From Mesotaenium endlicherianum (Eukaryota > Streptophyta > Zygnematophyceae > Zygnematales > Mesotaeniaceae), in the NCBI GenBank assembly GCA_009602735.1, contig WELA01010851.1, positions 1 through 64,000 on the forward strand: 64,000 bases of DNA. Reading direction: 5' to 3'. Below the pieces are notes generated by a model. The model made no database searches and had not been told where the DNA came from. It worked only from the letters and a program-made list of their open reading frames with translations. How positions within the stretch are numbered: position 1 is the stretch's first letter; every line of letters begins with the position of its first letter. This document shows positions 36,125 through 45,521 of the stretch, in pieces. Both the position numbers and the translations under genes were made by a program.

Positions 36125-36245
36125 TCAGCCTGCTGACCTTTAGTTATTAGTCAGTTTGCTAGACTCTAGTTAATAGTCAGTTTGCTGAACTTTACTTAAT
36201 AGTCAGTCTGCTGGACTTTACATAACTATCAGTTTGCTGACTCAG
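36125..36245 (+). repeat. 26-bp tandem repeats in U3 of the 5' LTR of D
   Basis: Units follow the pattern TCAG(T/C)(T/C)TGCTGAACTTTAG..., starting at 36125, 36151, 36177 and 36203, then a partial unit. Unit number explains the LTR lengths seen: four (773 bp), three (746 bp, element A) and two (720 bp, D 3' LTR and B). Confidence 0.85.
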
Positions 36246-36817
36246 TGGAAAGCAGCAGGCTGAAAGTCCATATAAGTCAGCTTGCTGACACATTCTTTGA
36301 CAGCAAGCTGACTTCCGTACTCGGTAGCAGCGAACTGCCTTGATATGCATCTAAGTGCGATATGCTAGATGAATAGCCAGATGACATCCCTATGATGGAT
36401 GGCTATTCGGGATGATGGGAGATGGCGGTGGATTTGGTTAACCGAGGTCCTACCAACGTGGTTAACTCCCGGGTAGGCGGTGCCATCGCACTGACCGTTG
36501 AACAGTAAACTCATTCCATGTACATATGCTAGGCATTGCTCTCGAGTTCGGCATTCGGAAACGAGGCCAACTCTCTTGTACAGCTTACTGAGAGAGATCT
36601 GAATCCAAGGCGAGAAGCCATTGATACGCACTGTCTTCTAACCTTGCTTATGTATGAGTTTACTGATTTGCATTATTGATGCTAGTTTACTCGCATTTGA
36701 CTTACGAGTATTATTCACTGCTAGTGTATTGTCCTTTGCCGTTTAACCAGTTAACGGAAATTACCATAAAGATTACTTGCTGATATAAAGATCTTTATTA
36801 ATTGTTAATCGCCTATT

Positions 36818-36826
36818 TGGTAAGTC
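36818..36826 (+). promoter_or_regulatory. Candidate splice donor in U5 of element D
   Basis: TTGGTAAGT contains a consensus 5' splice site (GT at 36820). It is kept in nearly every family 1 LTR in the window. It could feed the acceptor before the aORF, giving an env-like subgenomic RNA of the kind known in gypsy-type elements. Confidence 0.5.
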
Positions 36827-36838
36827 GATTCATTTCAG

Positions 36839-36851
36839 TGGTATCGGAGCA
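36839..36851 (+). promoter_or_regulatory. Primer-binding site of element D
   Basis: TGGTATCGGAGCA begins one base after the 5' LTR and is tRNA-iMet-like. Confidence 0.9.
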
Positions 36852-36871
36852 GTTATCACAGTCTTCTTTGT

Positions 36872-38350
36872 ATGGTAAGGACAAGGTCTCAAACTAGCAA
36901 CTCCCGAGACATGGAGAACCAGGATAACGAGAATGTCGAAAACCAGGCGGAAAGCCATGTAGCGGGAAACCGTACCTATTCGGAAGCAGTAGCGGATACT
37001 GCAGCTAGGGAGGCTGCAGATGAGGCAGCTGCTATTGCCTCAGTCGCAGCTCAGCAAGCTGAGGAGGAGATAGCCAGACTAGAAGCTGAACAAGTAGCAA
37101 AGGCCGCTGAAGATATACAAAGGAGGGAAGGACAGCCAGCTGACGAGCGCACTGTTGAAGAACTTATGGCATCAAGGGCCAATGTTCTGAACCCACCTCC
37201 TGCCGTACAACTCAATGTACCCCTAGGTCAAATACGTGACCGGCTGAATGCGGCAGGAATTGCTGCTGCAGGAGCAAGAGGGATTGTTGAGGACACTACT
37301 CAGCGAGTAGATGCCAATGCTGCTGCTGCATTTGCTAATCTACCACCCCAAAATGTAGACTTGGGAGCATTGTTCGTTCAGATGCAGTCGCAAATGGCGA
37401 CCATGTATCAGTCCCAGCAGGAGGACAAAAGAATCATAATGTCCCTACTCCGGGACAGAGACCAACTGGGGTCTCACACCACTAGTGGTGGTGGCCGAGG
37501 GCCTAGTAAGCCCAAGCCGAAACCTCCCCAGGACTATGATCCTGAGGGAAACAGAAAATATTACCTGATCAAGTTTCTCGCGGATGTTGAGCAGTGGCTG
37601 GAGAACTACCCAGAACTGCAAGATTACGAGAAGGTCAGGCACACCGGTGCGCTACTGAAAGGCAGTGCCGCAGACTGGTGGCTTTACTGGAAGGAAGAGC
37701 GTAAGGCTCGGCAACTCGGTGACCCTACGTGGGTAGAGTTTGTCGAGAAGTTGCATGAGAAGTTTGATGTCATCAACCAGCAGGAGAAAGCTATCTATGC
37801 GATGATCTCCCTGACACTGAAGCAGACCACTTCAGTTGCTGAGTTTGCTCAAAAGTTCCAAGAGAACATGATGAAGCAGCCTGATTTGCCAGAACGGTAT
37901 AGGATAGCATACTTCAGGTATGGCTTGAAATCCGAGGTCTCTGGTCATTTTGCTGAGAAAAAGTATGAGAAACTGGCTGACTTGATCCAGGATGCTGACG
38001 CCTGGGATCAGCAGCAGTTCAATCACAAGCGCCAGAGTAACGCTTTGGTGTCTAAGATTGTCAAAAAGCCCCACGGTTCCTACAATGCAGTTGAAGGAGA
38101 CCAGGCTGAGGATAATCAGGGTGATGAATATGAGTATGAGTACAATGCTATTCAGTCTAGAGGTAGAGGTGGTCCCTCTCGAGGTGGCTATGGAAGGGGT
38201 GGTGGTAGGACTAAGCCGAGACCAGCCTCAGCAAAATCTACTTGCTACCATTGTCAGCAGAAAGGCCACTACAGAGAACAGTGTCCGGTCAAGCACCTGC
38301 CTAAGGTCGAGAGAAAAGACCAGCCTTTAAAAGACAGCAACAGTCAGTAA
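36872..38350 (+). CDS. gag: gag of element D
   Basis: This intact 492-aa protein is identical to Gag of element A. It has an Ala/Glu-rich N-terminus, a capsid-like region (residues ~210-400), an RGG-like stretch and a CCHC knuckle [14 protein letters not shown] (~458-471). The start ATG lies 20 bp after the primer site and directly overlaps a donor-like ATG-GTAAGG. Role in the family: virus-like particle and RNA binding. Confidence 0.96.
   Translation: MVRTRSQTSNSRDMENQDNENVENQAESHVAGNRTYSEAVADTAAREAADEAAAIASVAAQQAEEEIARLEAEQVAKAAEDIQRREGQPADERTVEELMASRANVLNPPPAVQLNVPLGQIRDRLNAAGIAAAGARGIVEDTTQRVDANAAAAFANLPPQNVDLGALFVQMQSQMATMYQSQQEDKRIIMSLLRDRDQLGSHTTSGGGRGPSKPKPKPPQDYDPEGNRKYYLIKFLADVEQWLENYPELQDYEKVRHTGALLKGSAADWWLYWKEERKARQLGDPTWVEFVEKLHEKFDVINQQEKAIYAMISLTLKQTTSVAEFAQKFQENMMKQPDLPERYRIAYFRYGLKSEVSGHFAEKKYEKLADLIQDADAWDQQQFNHKRQSNALVSKIVKKPHGSYNAVEGDQAEDNQGDEYEYEYNAIQSRGRGGPSRGGYGRGGGRTKPRPASAKSTCYHCQQKGHYREQCPVKHLPKVERKDQPLKDSNSQ
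38326..38332 (+). promoter_or_regulatory. Candidate -1 frameshift heptamer at the gag-pol junction
   Basis: T-TTA-AAA in the gag frame fits the X-XXY-YYZ pattern used for -1 ribosomal frameshifting. The pol frame is open from here to its first ATG at 38419, so gag and pol overlap in the -1 register. The same heptamer is found in elements A and B. Confidence 0.55.
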
Positions 38351-38418
38351 TCCAGTCTACTGACTGTGAGGATGCTAGAGATAGTGAGTCGTCACTAGCT
38401 GCCCTCGTAGCAGGTATT

Positions 38419-41400
38419 ATGGGTCCTGCTGAACTGGATTCACTATGCATGCCTGACAAACAGATAAAGGAGACCATCAGTAATATAGACGTCCAGAGAG
38501 TGCACACTCTGGATGCTCTTGTTCCACCTGATGTCCAACATTTCTTTGCTACGTCAGGAGAACAATGCGAAAGTCAGGAAAAGACAGTCCCCCCTATCCT
38601 ACTGCATTGCATGATTGCAGGTAGGAAGGTGAGGGCATTTGTTGACGGAGGGGCGTCACATACTTTTATCCACAAGGACTTAGTTAAGCGGCTAAGGCTG
38701 CCTACTGTCACCCAAGGGAATAGAAAAATATTCCTTGGAGATGCCTCAAGTATCCCGGGAGGAGTTATAACCAAGCCTATTGAGGTCCAGTTAGGTTCTG
38801 GCATTGCAGTTCTAACTGAAACGCTTACATTTGAGGTACTCAACACTGGCTTTTATGATCTCGTGCTAGGCAGGTCCTGGCTTAATAGACATCAAGCTGA
38901 AGTGTGTTGGAGCAGAGGTACAGTTAAAGTGAGAGGAGCCAGTGATGGGCAGACTGACTTGGCACCCACCAGTGCTCTTCCTCTTGTCCTGTGTGGATGG
39001 CAAATGAAGGAAAAGAAGAGGCTTCCAGAAGGATGCAAGTTGCTGAATGCAATGGAGTTCGTCAAAAGCTGGAACCAGAAGGAAGACAGAATGTTCTGTC
39101 TGCTGCTAAGAGAGGTACCTCCTCAACCTGAAGAAGTGGTTGAGAAAAAGGTAAGCCCTCCGGAGCACCCTACTGCTGCAAAAATTGTTGCTCAGTACAC
39201 TGATGTGTTTAACATGCCTCCAGGACTACCCCCTAAAAGGGAAGTAGATCATAGGATTGATCTATTACCTGGTAGCCAGCCACCCTGGCAACGCACTTAT
39301 GGCTTGTCTTATTTGGAGAGCGAGGAGTTGAAAACACAGATTGCAGAGCTGGAGGAAAATGGTTACATTTCTCCCAGTAAATCACCGTACGGCGCACCTA
39401 TCCTATTTGTTAAGAAAAAGGATGGCAGTATGCGGATGTGTGTGGATTACAGAGCCCTGAACAGAATTACAGTAAAGAACAAGTATGCTTTACCCAGAAT
39501 CGAGGACTTGCTTGATACCCTGTCTGGCGCTAAGGTGTTCAGTAAGATAGATCTCAAGAGTGGTTATCATCAAATCAGAATTGCTGAGGGGGATGAACAC
39601 AAGACTGCTTTCCGCACACGTTATGGACACTATGAGTTCAACGTGATGCCATTTGGACTGACTAATGCTCCTGCTACCTTTATGGGTGCTATGAATGACA
39701 TTTTCAGACCTTATTTGGATAAGTTTGTGCAAGTTTTCCTGGATGATATTTTAATTTTCTCTAAAGATGAAGCTCAGCACACTGAACACTTAAAGAAAGT
39801 GCTGGACACTCTGCGGAAAAATCACTTGTATGCTAAAATGAGCAAGTGTGATTTCTTTAAGGAAAGTATTGAATTCTTAGGCCACGTTGTCAGTAAAGAG
39901 GGCATCAGTGTGGATCCTAAGAAAGTCCAGACCATAAGGGACTGGCCAGTACCACAGTCTGTCTCTGAAGTTAGATCCTTCCTCGGGTTGGCTAACTACT
40001 ATAGGAGATTTATTGAGAATTATTCCACAAAGGCCAGTAAACTGACTGACCTTACTAAGAAAGACATCGGGTATGTGTGGGGGGAAGAGCAGCAGGCTGC
40101 CTTCCAGACCCTTAAAGATGCCCTTTGTTCTGCCCCAGTGCTAGCCGTGTATGACCCCAGCAAACCGGTGCAGGTGGTTACTGATGCCTCTGATTTTGCC
40201 ATGGGTGCTATTTTGTTGCAGCCTGCTGACAAAACCACAAAGGATGGTAAGGTACGGCAGGAGTGGCATCCTGTGTTGTATGAGTCTATGAAATTTAATC
40301 CAGCGGAGATTAATTACTCAGTGCATGATAAAGAGCTGCTAGCTATCATTCATGTACTCAAACAGTGGAGAGCATACTTACATGGTAAAGCTTTTAAGGT
40401 GATTACAGATCATCTAGCTCTGACCCACTTTCAGAAGAAGTCCAAGCTGTCGAGGAGGGAGAACCGCTGGAGCCAGATGCTGGAGCAGTTCCAAGTCCAG
40501 ATCGACTACAAACCAGGGAAGTTGAATCCTGCTGATGCACTCTCTAGAAGACCTGACTTGCAAGAAAGGAACTTTAGTCAGCATACTGTAGATAAAGTCC
40601 TGTGTGCACTCACTTCACTAAAGGTGAAAAAGTCCTTCCTTGAACAACTTAGGAAAGCCTACCTTTCTGACCCAACATTTGAGCCCAGCCCCACTACTGG
40701 TGTGTGTCGTGCTACTGCACTCGGGTATAAGCTCAAGGGAGGGGTCTGGGTGACTGAAACCACTTCAGGCAGGCTGAAGCTGGTCATTCCTAATAACTTG
40801 GAAATAAGGTCTCTCTTACTGAGTCAAGCTCATGACAGTCTCCTGGGTGGACATTTGGGGCAGGCCAAAACTGTTGGCAAACTGGCAAAACATTATCATT
40901 GGGAGGGGTTACCCCGGGAGGTCTTGAAATATGTCAAGTCCTGTGACCAGTGTCAGAGAAATAAGTCTCGGCACACACCACCCGGAGGTCTCTTGCAACC
41001 GCTACCCATCCCAGCGGGACGCTGGGAAACTATATCCATGGACTGGGTGGTCTCACTACCAAGAACTGCCAACGGGCATGATTCAATACTGGTAGTCGTG
41101 GATAAACTGACAAAAATGGTCATTTTTATCCCCACAACTGTCAAAGTGACTGCACTCGAAACAGCGAGACAGTTTTACAACCATGTAGTATGCCAACATG
41201 GGCTCCCTTCTAATATCATCTCAGACAGAGACTCAAAATTCACCTCTAAGTTCTGGAGAGCTTTAATGGGGTTAATGGGAGTCAAACAGCTGCTCAGCAC
41301 AGCAAACCACCCTCAGACTGATGGGCAGACTGAAAGAACTAACCGAGTTCTGCAGGAGGTGCTGAGAGCATATATTAACCAAAAACAAGATAATTGGGAT

Positions 41401-42135
41401 GACCTGTTGCCTCAAATTCAGTTTGCGGTCAACAGTGCGGTGCACGCGTCAACGGGCAAAACTCCTTTTGAACTCAGCCTGGGTAGAGTCCCTAAGTCTC
41501 CTCTAGATGTGCTAGGGGAATCTTTAACTCACCCTGAAGGGATTGACAACCCGGTCTCCCTCCAGTTAACTCAGGAGTTTGCTGACACCCTGTCAGAAGT
41601 CCAACGAAACTTGCACACGGCCCAAGAAAACCAACAAAAATACGCTAATCAACACCGTCGGGAACTGACATTTTCCAAGGGGGATTTAGTCAAACTGCAT
41701 TCTCAGCACCTGTACCTCCCTGGTGTGGTCAAGAAAAAGCTTGGCCCTGTCTGGGTCGGTCCATATTCGGTGGTCCGTCGTGTCGGTCAGAATGCTTACA
41801 AACTGAACATGTCAGCTGAATACAAGGGGCACCCGGTCTTTAATGTCTCCTTCCTGGAACCGTACATCAAAGGTGATACACTGTTCACAGGTCGGTTCCC
41901 TGTCCAACCGGGACCGGTCCCCGCTGTCCGGGACGGCGACCCTGAGGAATATGAGGTCGATGAGATTTTAGACGCTCGCTCGGTCCGTCGATCGTCTAAA
42001 TATGTCATGAAATACCTCATTCGATGGAAGGGTTACGATGCCTCTGGGGACACTTGGGAGTTTAAGGACCACTTGACCAATGCCAAAGGGGCGTTGACAC
42101 GGTTCCACCTTCGGGCCGCTGGAGTCCCTCCATAA
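38419..42135 (+). CDS. pol: pol of element D: protease, RT, RNase H, integrase, chromodomain
   Basis: This intact polyprotein has 1238 residues counted from the first ATG. The domains run protease (VDGGASH ~75-81), RT (VDYRALN, FLDDIL ~440), RNase H (~580-700), integrase HHCC and catalytic blocks ([19 protein letters not shown]; ~810-1050) and chromodomain (~1177-1228, with YLIRWKGY). The protease carries D-G-G where many relatives have D-S/T-G; A and B do as well, so it is a family trait. Only about five residues differ from element A. Translation probably starts from gag by frameshifting. Confidence 0.97.
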   Translation: MGPAELDSLCMPDKQIKETISNIDVQRVHTLDALVPPDVQHFFATSGEQCESQEKTVPPILLHCMIAGRKVRAFVDGGASHTFIHKDLVKRLRLPTVTQGNRKIFLGDASSIPGGVITKPIEVQLGSGIAVLTETLTFEVLNTGFYDLVLGRSWLNRHQAEVCWSRGTVKVRGASDGQTDLAPTSALPLVLCGWQMKEKKRLPEGCKLLNAMEFVKSWNQKEDRMFCLLLREVPPQPEEVVEKKVSPPEHPTAAKIVAQYTDVFNMPPGLPPKREVDHRIDLLPGSQPPWQRTYGLSYLESEELKTQIAELEENGYISPSKSPYGAPILFVKKKDGSMRMCVDYRALNRITVKNKYALPRIEDLLDTLSGAKVFSKIDLKSGYHQIRIAEGDEHKTAFRTRYGHYEFNVMPFGLTNAPATFMGAMNDIFRPYLDKFVQVFLDDILIFSKDEAQHTEHLKKVLDTLRKNHLYAKMSKCDFFKESIEFLGHVVSKEGISVDPKKVQTIRDWPVPQSVSEVRSFLGLANYYRRFIENYSTKASKLTDLTKKDIGYVWGEEQQAAFQTLKDALCSAPVLAVYDPSKPVQVVTDASDFAMGAILLQPADKTTKDGKVRQEWHPVLYESMKFNPAEINYSVHDKELLAIIHVLKQWRAYLHGKAFKVITDHLALTHFQKKSKLSRRENRWSQMLEQFQVQIDYKPGKLNPADALSRRPDLQERNFSQHTVDKVLCALTSLKVKKSFLEQLRKAYLSDPTFEPSPTTGVCRATALGYKLKGGVWVTETTSGRLKLVIPNNLEIRSLLLSQAHDSLLGGHLGQAKTVGKLAKHYHWEGLPREVLKYVKSCDQCQRNKSRHTPPGGLLQPLPIPAGRWETISMDWVVSLPRTANGHDSILVVVDKLTKMVIFIPTTVKVTALETARQFYNHVVCQHGLPSNIISDRDSKFTSKFWRALMGLMGVKQLLSTANHPQTDGQTERTNRVLQEVLRAYINQKQDNWDDLLPQIQFAVNSAVHASTGKTPFELSLGRVPKSPLDVLGESLTHPEGIDNPVSLQLTQEFADTLSEVQRNLHTAQENQQKYANQHRRELTFSKGDLVKLHSQHLYLPGVVKKKLGPVWVGPYSVVRRVGQNAYKLNMSAEYKGHPVFNVSFLEPYIKGDTLFTGRFPVQPGPVPAVRDGDPEEYEVDEILDARSVRRSSKYVMKYLIRWKGYDASGDTWEFKDHLTNAKGALTRFHLRAAGVPP

Positions 42136-42162
42136 CTGTCATTTCAGTTGACACGGGAAGGT

Positions 42163-42196
42163 GACAGGCGGTCCTGTCTCCATTTAAGTTGGAGGG
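42163..42196 (+). promoter_or_regulatory. Internal hairpin and polypurine-tract copy in element D
   Basis: A 6-bp stem (GACAGG-CGGT-CCTGTC, 42163-42178) is followed five bases later by TTAAGTTGGAGGG (42184-42196), an exact 13-base copy of the terminal tract. It lies 28-61 bp after the pol stop codon. Confidence 0.6.
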
Positions 42197-42298
42197 GAAA
42201 ATATATGACAGTTAGTGAGCGAGAGCGATAAAAACACACTCATACGTTTATGTGTAGCGCATCGCAACTACGTCAACTTTTAGCAATCATCCTGTAAG

Positions 42299-42401
42299 GT
42301 AAACAGCAGCGAAGCCACTATACTAAATACTAACATACTTCCTGCAATCCCTATGACAAAGGTCCATATCCTACTAACTTGTGCCCTGGTTACATGTGCA
42401 G
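42299..42401 (+). other. Candidate small intron before the aORF, or acceptor for a subgenomic RNA
   Basis: The acceptor side is strong: TACTAAC (near 42370) is followed by TGTGCAG ending at 42401, with the aORF ATG at 42403. A local donor AAG-GTAAAC at 42299 would give a 103-base intron. In element B the diverged region keeps CACTAAC and GAGCAG with a donor-like CAG-GTACTC 108 bases upstream. The U5 donor is an alternative partner. Confidence 0.45.
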
Positions 42402-42402
42402 G

Positions 42403-44079
42403 ATGGCGCCCACCACACAAAAGGAGGACAGAAAGCGCAAGGCAGAAGAAGCCAGGAGGACAATGGAGCAATACCAGAAGGAGCTGGCGGCGACGTCCCT
42501 CACCAGGAGAGAACAAGAAAGGGTCCGCAAGCAACAAGAGGCGGCAGAAGAGGCACAGAGGAAGAAGGATCAGGAAGCGGAAAACCTCAGGAAGGCTGAG
42601 GAGGAGAGACAGAAGAAACAGCAAGAAGAAGCGGCAGCGGCAGAAGAGGAGAAAAGAAAAAAGATTGAAGCGGACAGACAGAAGAGCTTGGCCACTTACA
42701 GGTATACTGTGGTGGGTGGCCAAAACTTCGATAACCTGAAGGAAGCATTGCTGGCAGCCCAGGAGATCAACAGGCTGGAACAGACAACACTGCTACAGAA
42801 GGAAGGAGCTACAGCACTGGACAGGTACATCGAGACACACACCGGCGTGGTCCTTTACGAAGATTATGCTAAGATGGTGGGCTATACAGCAGAGCAGGCC
42901 CGGTATCTCGCAGATGATTCAGAGGACAAGCCGGTCCCCATACCGGGAATAGTGGGAGATCAGAGACTCATCCGGATGGTGAGCATGCGGCCCGATAGCT
43001 TTAAGGATACGGTATTCTACCTCACACTCCTGCCAGCTTACAATGAAGTTGAGAGAAGGAGCTGGGAGTACTTGGCCAGGGAAGCAGGACAGCAGATGTT
43101 CTCTCCCCACTGGTTCCCGTGTAAACTGAGGAAGGCTGAGCACGGACCCCAGTACTACCAGCAGCCAACAGACTGGAGGTGGATGACCGTCACAAATAAG
43201 AAGCAGGAGTGTGACCGAGCCCAACCGGATGACTTCCACTATGGCCTAGACGGCTATCTCATCCTACCACCTCACATTGCCCCTTGGGACCCCAGGCTGA
43301 ATGGATGCCTGAGCAATATGAATGCAGAGACCAAGGAACATAGGAGGAGGGGAAGAGAGTACTTCTCTAAGGGAAAGCATGCCTTTGTCAAATGGGCAAA
43401 GAATGCAGGCCGGATAGATATCAGTAGGCTGAAGGCCAAGCAACCTCCAGCGCGCCCTAAGAAAGGGAGGTCGGTAGACTACTCCATGTCTACTAGGGAG
43501 CAGGACGACTTAGTGGACGAGACCCCTACTCTCTCCGAGGAGGAGGATGAGGAGGATGAGGAAGAAGAACAAGGCAGAGGAGAAGCATCAGCAGCAGGTA
43601 CTCAGGATACCCAGGGACAGGCAGTGGCACTTCCTAAAGAACCACGATCAGGTGTGTGGAATGTGATCCCCGTTATGGCGACAACTGGACCCCGCGCTCG
43701 CTCCCCCAGCCCACCTGCCCAAGCAGGGGAAGAAGCTGATCTGACTGTACTGGGCAGCAGACACAGACAGAAATCCCCAGAGGACAGGGGTGCCAGAAGA
43801 GGGACACGCGGGTGGGCCAGAGGTATGCCAGCCTCCCCCTCCGCTCAGGGGCATGTACCTCTAGCCAATGTATTTCAGCATCCTACTGGAATGCCTGTCT
43901 ATGTGGGAATCAACACCCAAGTGGTTGAAGAGCAGGCCACCATCCTCCGTTCTCCCCGAGGGCCAACTTTAGAGCAAACAGGGTTCTTTAGAAGGCCAGC
44001 TGACAGACCTAGAGGGCTGTCCAGATCTAGGTCCAGATCTCCGTCTCCTGACCCTGAAGCACCAGGAACAACCCCTTAA
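42403..44079 (+). CDS. Additional ORF (aORF) of element D, unknown function
   Basis: This intact ORF of about 558 aa differs from that of element A at only a few positions, mostly in the acidic region near residue 390. The layout is a charged coiled-coil-like N-terminus (1-95), a globular centre (YRYTV, MVGYT, NEVERRSWE, DWRWMT, PHIAPWDPRL), a basic patch (RPKKGRSVDYS), an acidic run and an RS-like C-terminus (SRSRSRSPSP). No membrane segment is seen. I know no family that it matches. Its frame, its conservation in B and its position suggest a real protein made from a separate RNA. Confidence 0.87.
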   Translation: MAPTTQKEDRKRKAEEARRTMEQYQKELAATSLTRREQERVRKQQEAAEEAQRKKDQEAENLRKAEEERQKKQQEEAAAAEEEKRKKIEADRQKSLATYRYTVVGGQNFDNLKEALLAAQEINRLEQTTLLQKEGATALDRYIETHTGVVLYEDYAKMVGYTAEQARYLADDSEDKPVPIPGIVGDQRLIRMVSMRPDSFKDTVFYLTLLPAYNEVERRSWEYLAREAGQQMFSPHWFPCKLRKAEHGPQYYQQPTDWRWMTVTNKKQECDRAQPDDFHYGLDGYLILPPHIAPWDPRLNGCLSNMNAETKEHRRRGREYFSKGKHAFVKWAKNAGRIDISRLKAKQPPARPKKGRSVDYSMSTREQDDLVDETPTLSEEEDEEDEEEEQGRGEASAAGTQDTQGQAVALPKEPRSGVWNVIPVMATTGPRARSPSPPAQAGEEADLTVLGSRHRQKSPEDRGARRGTRGWARGMPASPSAQGHVPLANVFQHPTGMPVYVGINTQVVEEQATILRSPRGPTLEQTGFFRRPADRPRGLSRSRSRSPSPDPEAPGTTP

Positions 44080-44157
44080 GGTGACACGCCGAAGAGGCAG
44101 TCAATAAGGGAGGCTGGTCAGGATCAGTTTCTTTATTTAAAGCTTTTGCAGTTTAAT

Positions 44158-44190
44158 GTTGTCGAGGCGACAACAAGTTAAGTTGGAGGG
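44158..44190 (+). promoter_or_regulatory. Conserved hairpin and polypurine tract of element D
   Basis: GTTGTCG-AGG-CGACAAC (44158-44174) is followed by TTAAGTTGGAGGG (44178-44190), two bases before the 3' LTR. Confidence 0.82.
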
Positions 44191-44192
44191 AT

Positions 44193-44912
44193 TGTAATGA
44201 ATCAGTATATTAGTGGATATAATATTCATTTAAATATAATAGTTAATTAAGTTCAGCCTGCTGAACTTTAGTTAATAGTCAGTCTGCTGGACTTTACATA
44301 ATTATCAGTTTGCTGACTCAGTCGAAAGCAGCAGGCTGAAAGTCCATATAAGTCAGCTTGCTGACACATTCTTTGACAGCAAGCTGACTTCCGTACTCGG
44401 TAGCAGCGAACTGCCTTGATATGCATCTAAGTGCGATATGCTAGATGAATGGCCAGATGACATCCCTATGATGGATGGCTATTCGGGATGATGGGAGATG
44501 GCGGTGGATTTGGTTAACCGAGGTCCTACCAACGTGGTTAACTCCCGGGTAGGCGGTGCCATCGCACTGACCGTTGAACAGTAAACTCATTCCATGTACA
44601 TACGCTAGGCATTGCTCTCGAGTTCGGCATTCGGAAACGAGGCCAACTCTCTTGTACAGCTTACTGAGAGCACTCTGAATCCAAGGCGAGAAGCCATTGA
44701 TACGCACTGTCTTCTAACCTTGCTTATGTATGAGTTTACTGATTTGCATCATTGATGCTAGTTTACTCGCATTTGACTTACGAGTATCATTCCCTGCTAG
44801 TGTATTGTCCATTGCCGTTTAACTAGTTAACGGAAATACCATAAAGATTACTTGCTGATATAAAGATCTTTATTAATTGTTAATCGCCTATTTGGTAAGT
44901 CGATTCATTTCA
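44193..44912 (+). repeat. 3' LTR of element D (720 bp)
   Basis: TGTAATGAATCAG ... GATTCATTTCA, with two U3 units starting at 44253. In its U5-proximal half it is closer to the 5' LTR of element A than to its own partner LTR. Confidence 0.95.
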
Positions 44913-45521
44913 CCACCCTTCCTTCTGCCAAGTTAACCAGCCAGGGCACCCGCGTGCTGCCTTTCCCACCCTTGTCAGCCGTCCTCGATCCTACGCATTT
45001 CGCCACTTCGGGCCCGGAATGTTGTTTGACTCCCTCACTCACACCTATGTCAAACCCACTGCATCTAAGTGTGAACTTATCCTGGGTTTTATTTCCCACG
45101 CCACCGCTGTCCCCACCCTCTCTGACACCAACCGTTGTCAGCTCCTGGGGCAAGTTATGGACATGCATGTCCTCACTTGGCTTTTCTTTGTCTTGCCTAC
45201 CCTCAACACTCGCCTTCCTGATCCTTACCTCCACATCCCAGCCTATAACCTCCACTCTTTCGGCGGGGGGGGGGTGGCTGCTGACTTTTTAACTTCTGAT
45301 CTTTCGCGCGCTAGCCCTGCCTAGCAATTACAGACCTCCGCACCTTTACCTAACCCCACCACAAATTGGGATCTAGGGGAACAATTGACTAAGGATGAGG
45401 TGCGGAAGTTTACTCACATGCTTGCTCAACATGAAAGTTGTTTTGCGAGATCAGTCATGGATTTAGGTCGTTGCACAGTGTCACAATTTACCATTGACCT
45501 TACCACCACCGATATAGTGCA
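44913..45521 (+). pseudogene. DNMT-2 piece: methyltransferase tail and segment before RT (fossil)
   Basis: It starts with the CCACC duplication. FDSLTHTYVKPTASKCELIL and NRCQLLGQVMDMHVLTW correspond to the C-terminal blocks of C5 methyltransferases (compare DNMT-1 at ~9700 and ~14400). After a linker, TKDEVRKFTHMLAQHESCF and TVSQFTIDLTTTD match the segment that precedes reverse transcriptase in gypsy pol. It is cut at 45521 by element F and is broken. Confidence 0.75.

Larger units (their letters stand above)
36065..36837 (+). repeat. 5' LTR of element D (773 bp)
   Basis: TGTAATGAATCAG ... GATTCATTTCA. It contains four full 26-bp U3 units (36125-36228) plus a partial one, against two in the 3' LTR. 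A TATA-like GATATAAAG lies at about 36781. Confidence 0.95.
36065..44912 (+). mobile_element. Element D: Ty3/gypsy chromovirus, looks whole
   Basis: The element is 8848 bp, with LTRs at 36065-36837 and 44193-44912, a primer site, three open ORFs (gag, pol, aORF), a polypurine tract and a perfect 5-bp target duplication CCACC. Its internal region is nearly identical to element A in opposite orientation. Apart from a two-unit difference in U3 repeats, the LTRs differ at about 1.5 percent of sites. It lies inside the methyltransferase domain of DNMT-2 and is probably one of the youngest insertions here. Confidence 0.97.
30298..45521 (+). mobile_element. DNMT-2: second Ty3/gypsy fossil with a methyltransferase domain
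   Basis: The order on the plus strand is: probable LTR/leader (30298-31376), gag-like region, protease, methyltransferase (35390-36064), [element D], methyltransferase tail and the segment before reverse transcriptase (44913-45521). It is cut at 45521 by element F. It has many lesions. The two flanks of D, including a matching CCACC duplication, show that the methyltransferase was continuous before D arrived. Confidence 0.78.

Noticed and set aside
36125-36245. 26-bp repeats as a CRISPR-like array
   Set aside because: The units are directly adjacent without spacers and lie in U3 of an LTR in a eukaryotic element.
42403-44079. aORF as an envelope gene
   Set aside because: It has the right position but no signal peptide, no membrane segment and no glycoprotein-like cysteine pattern.
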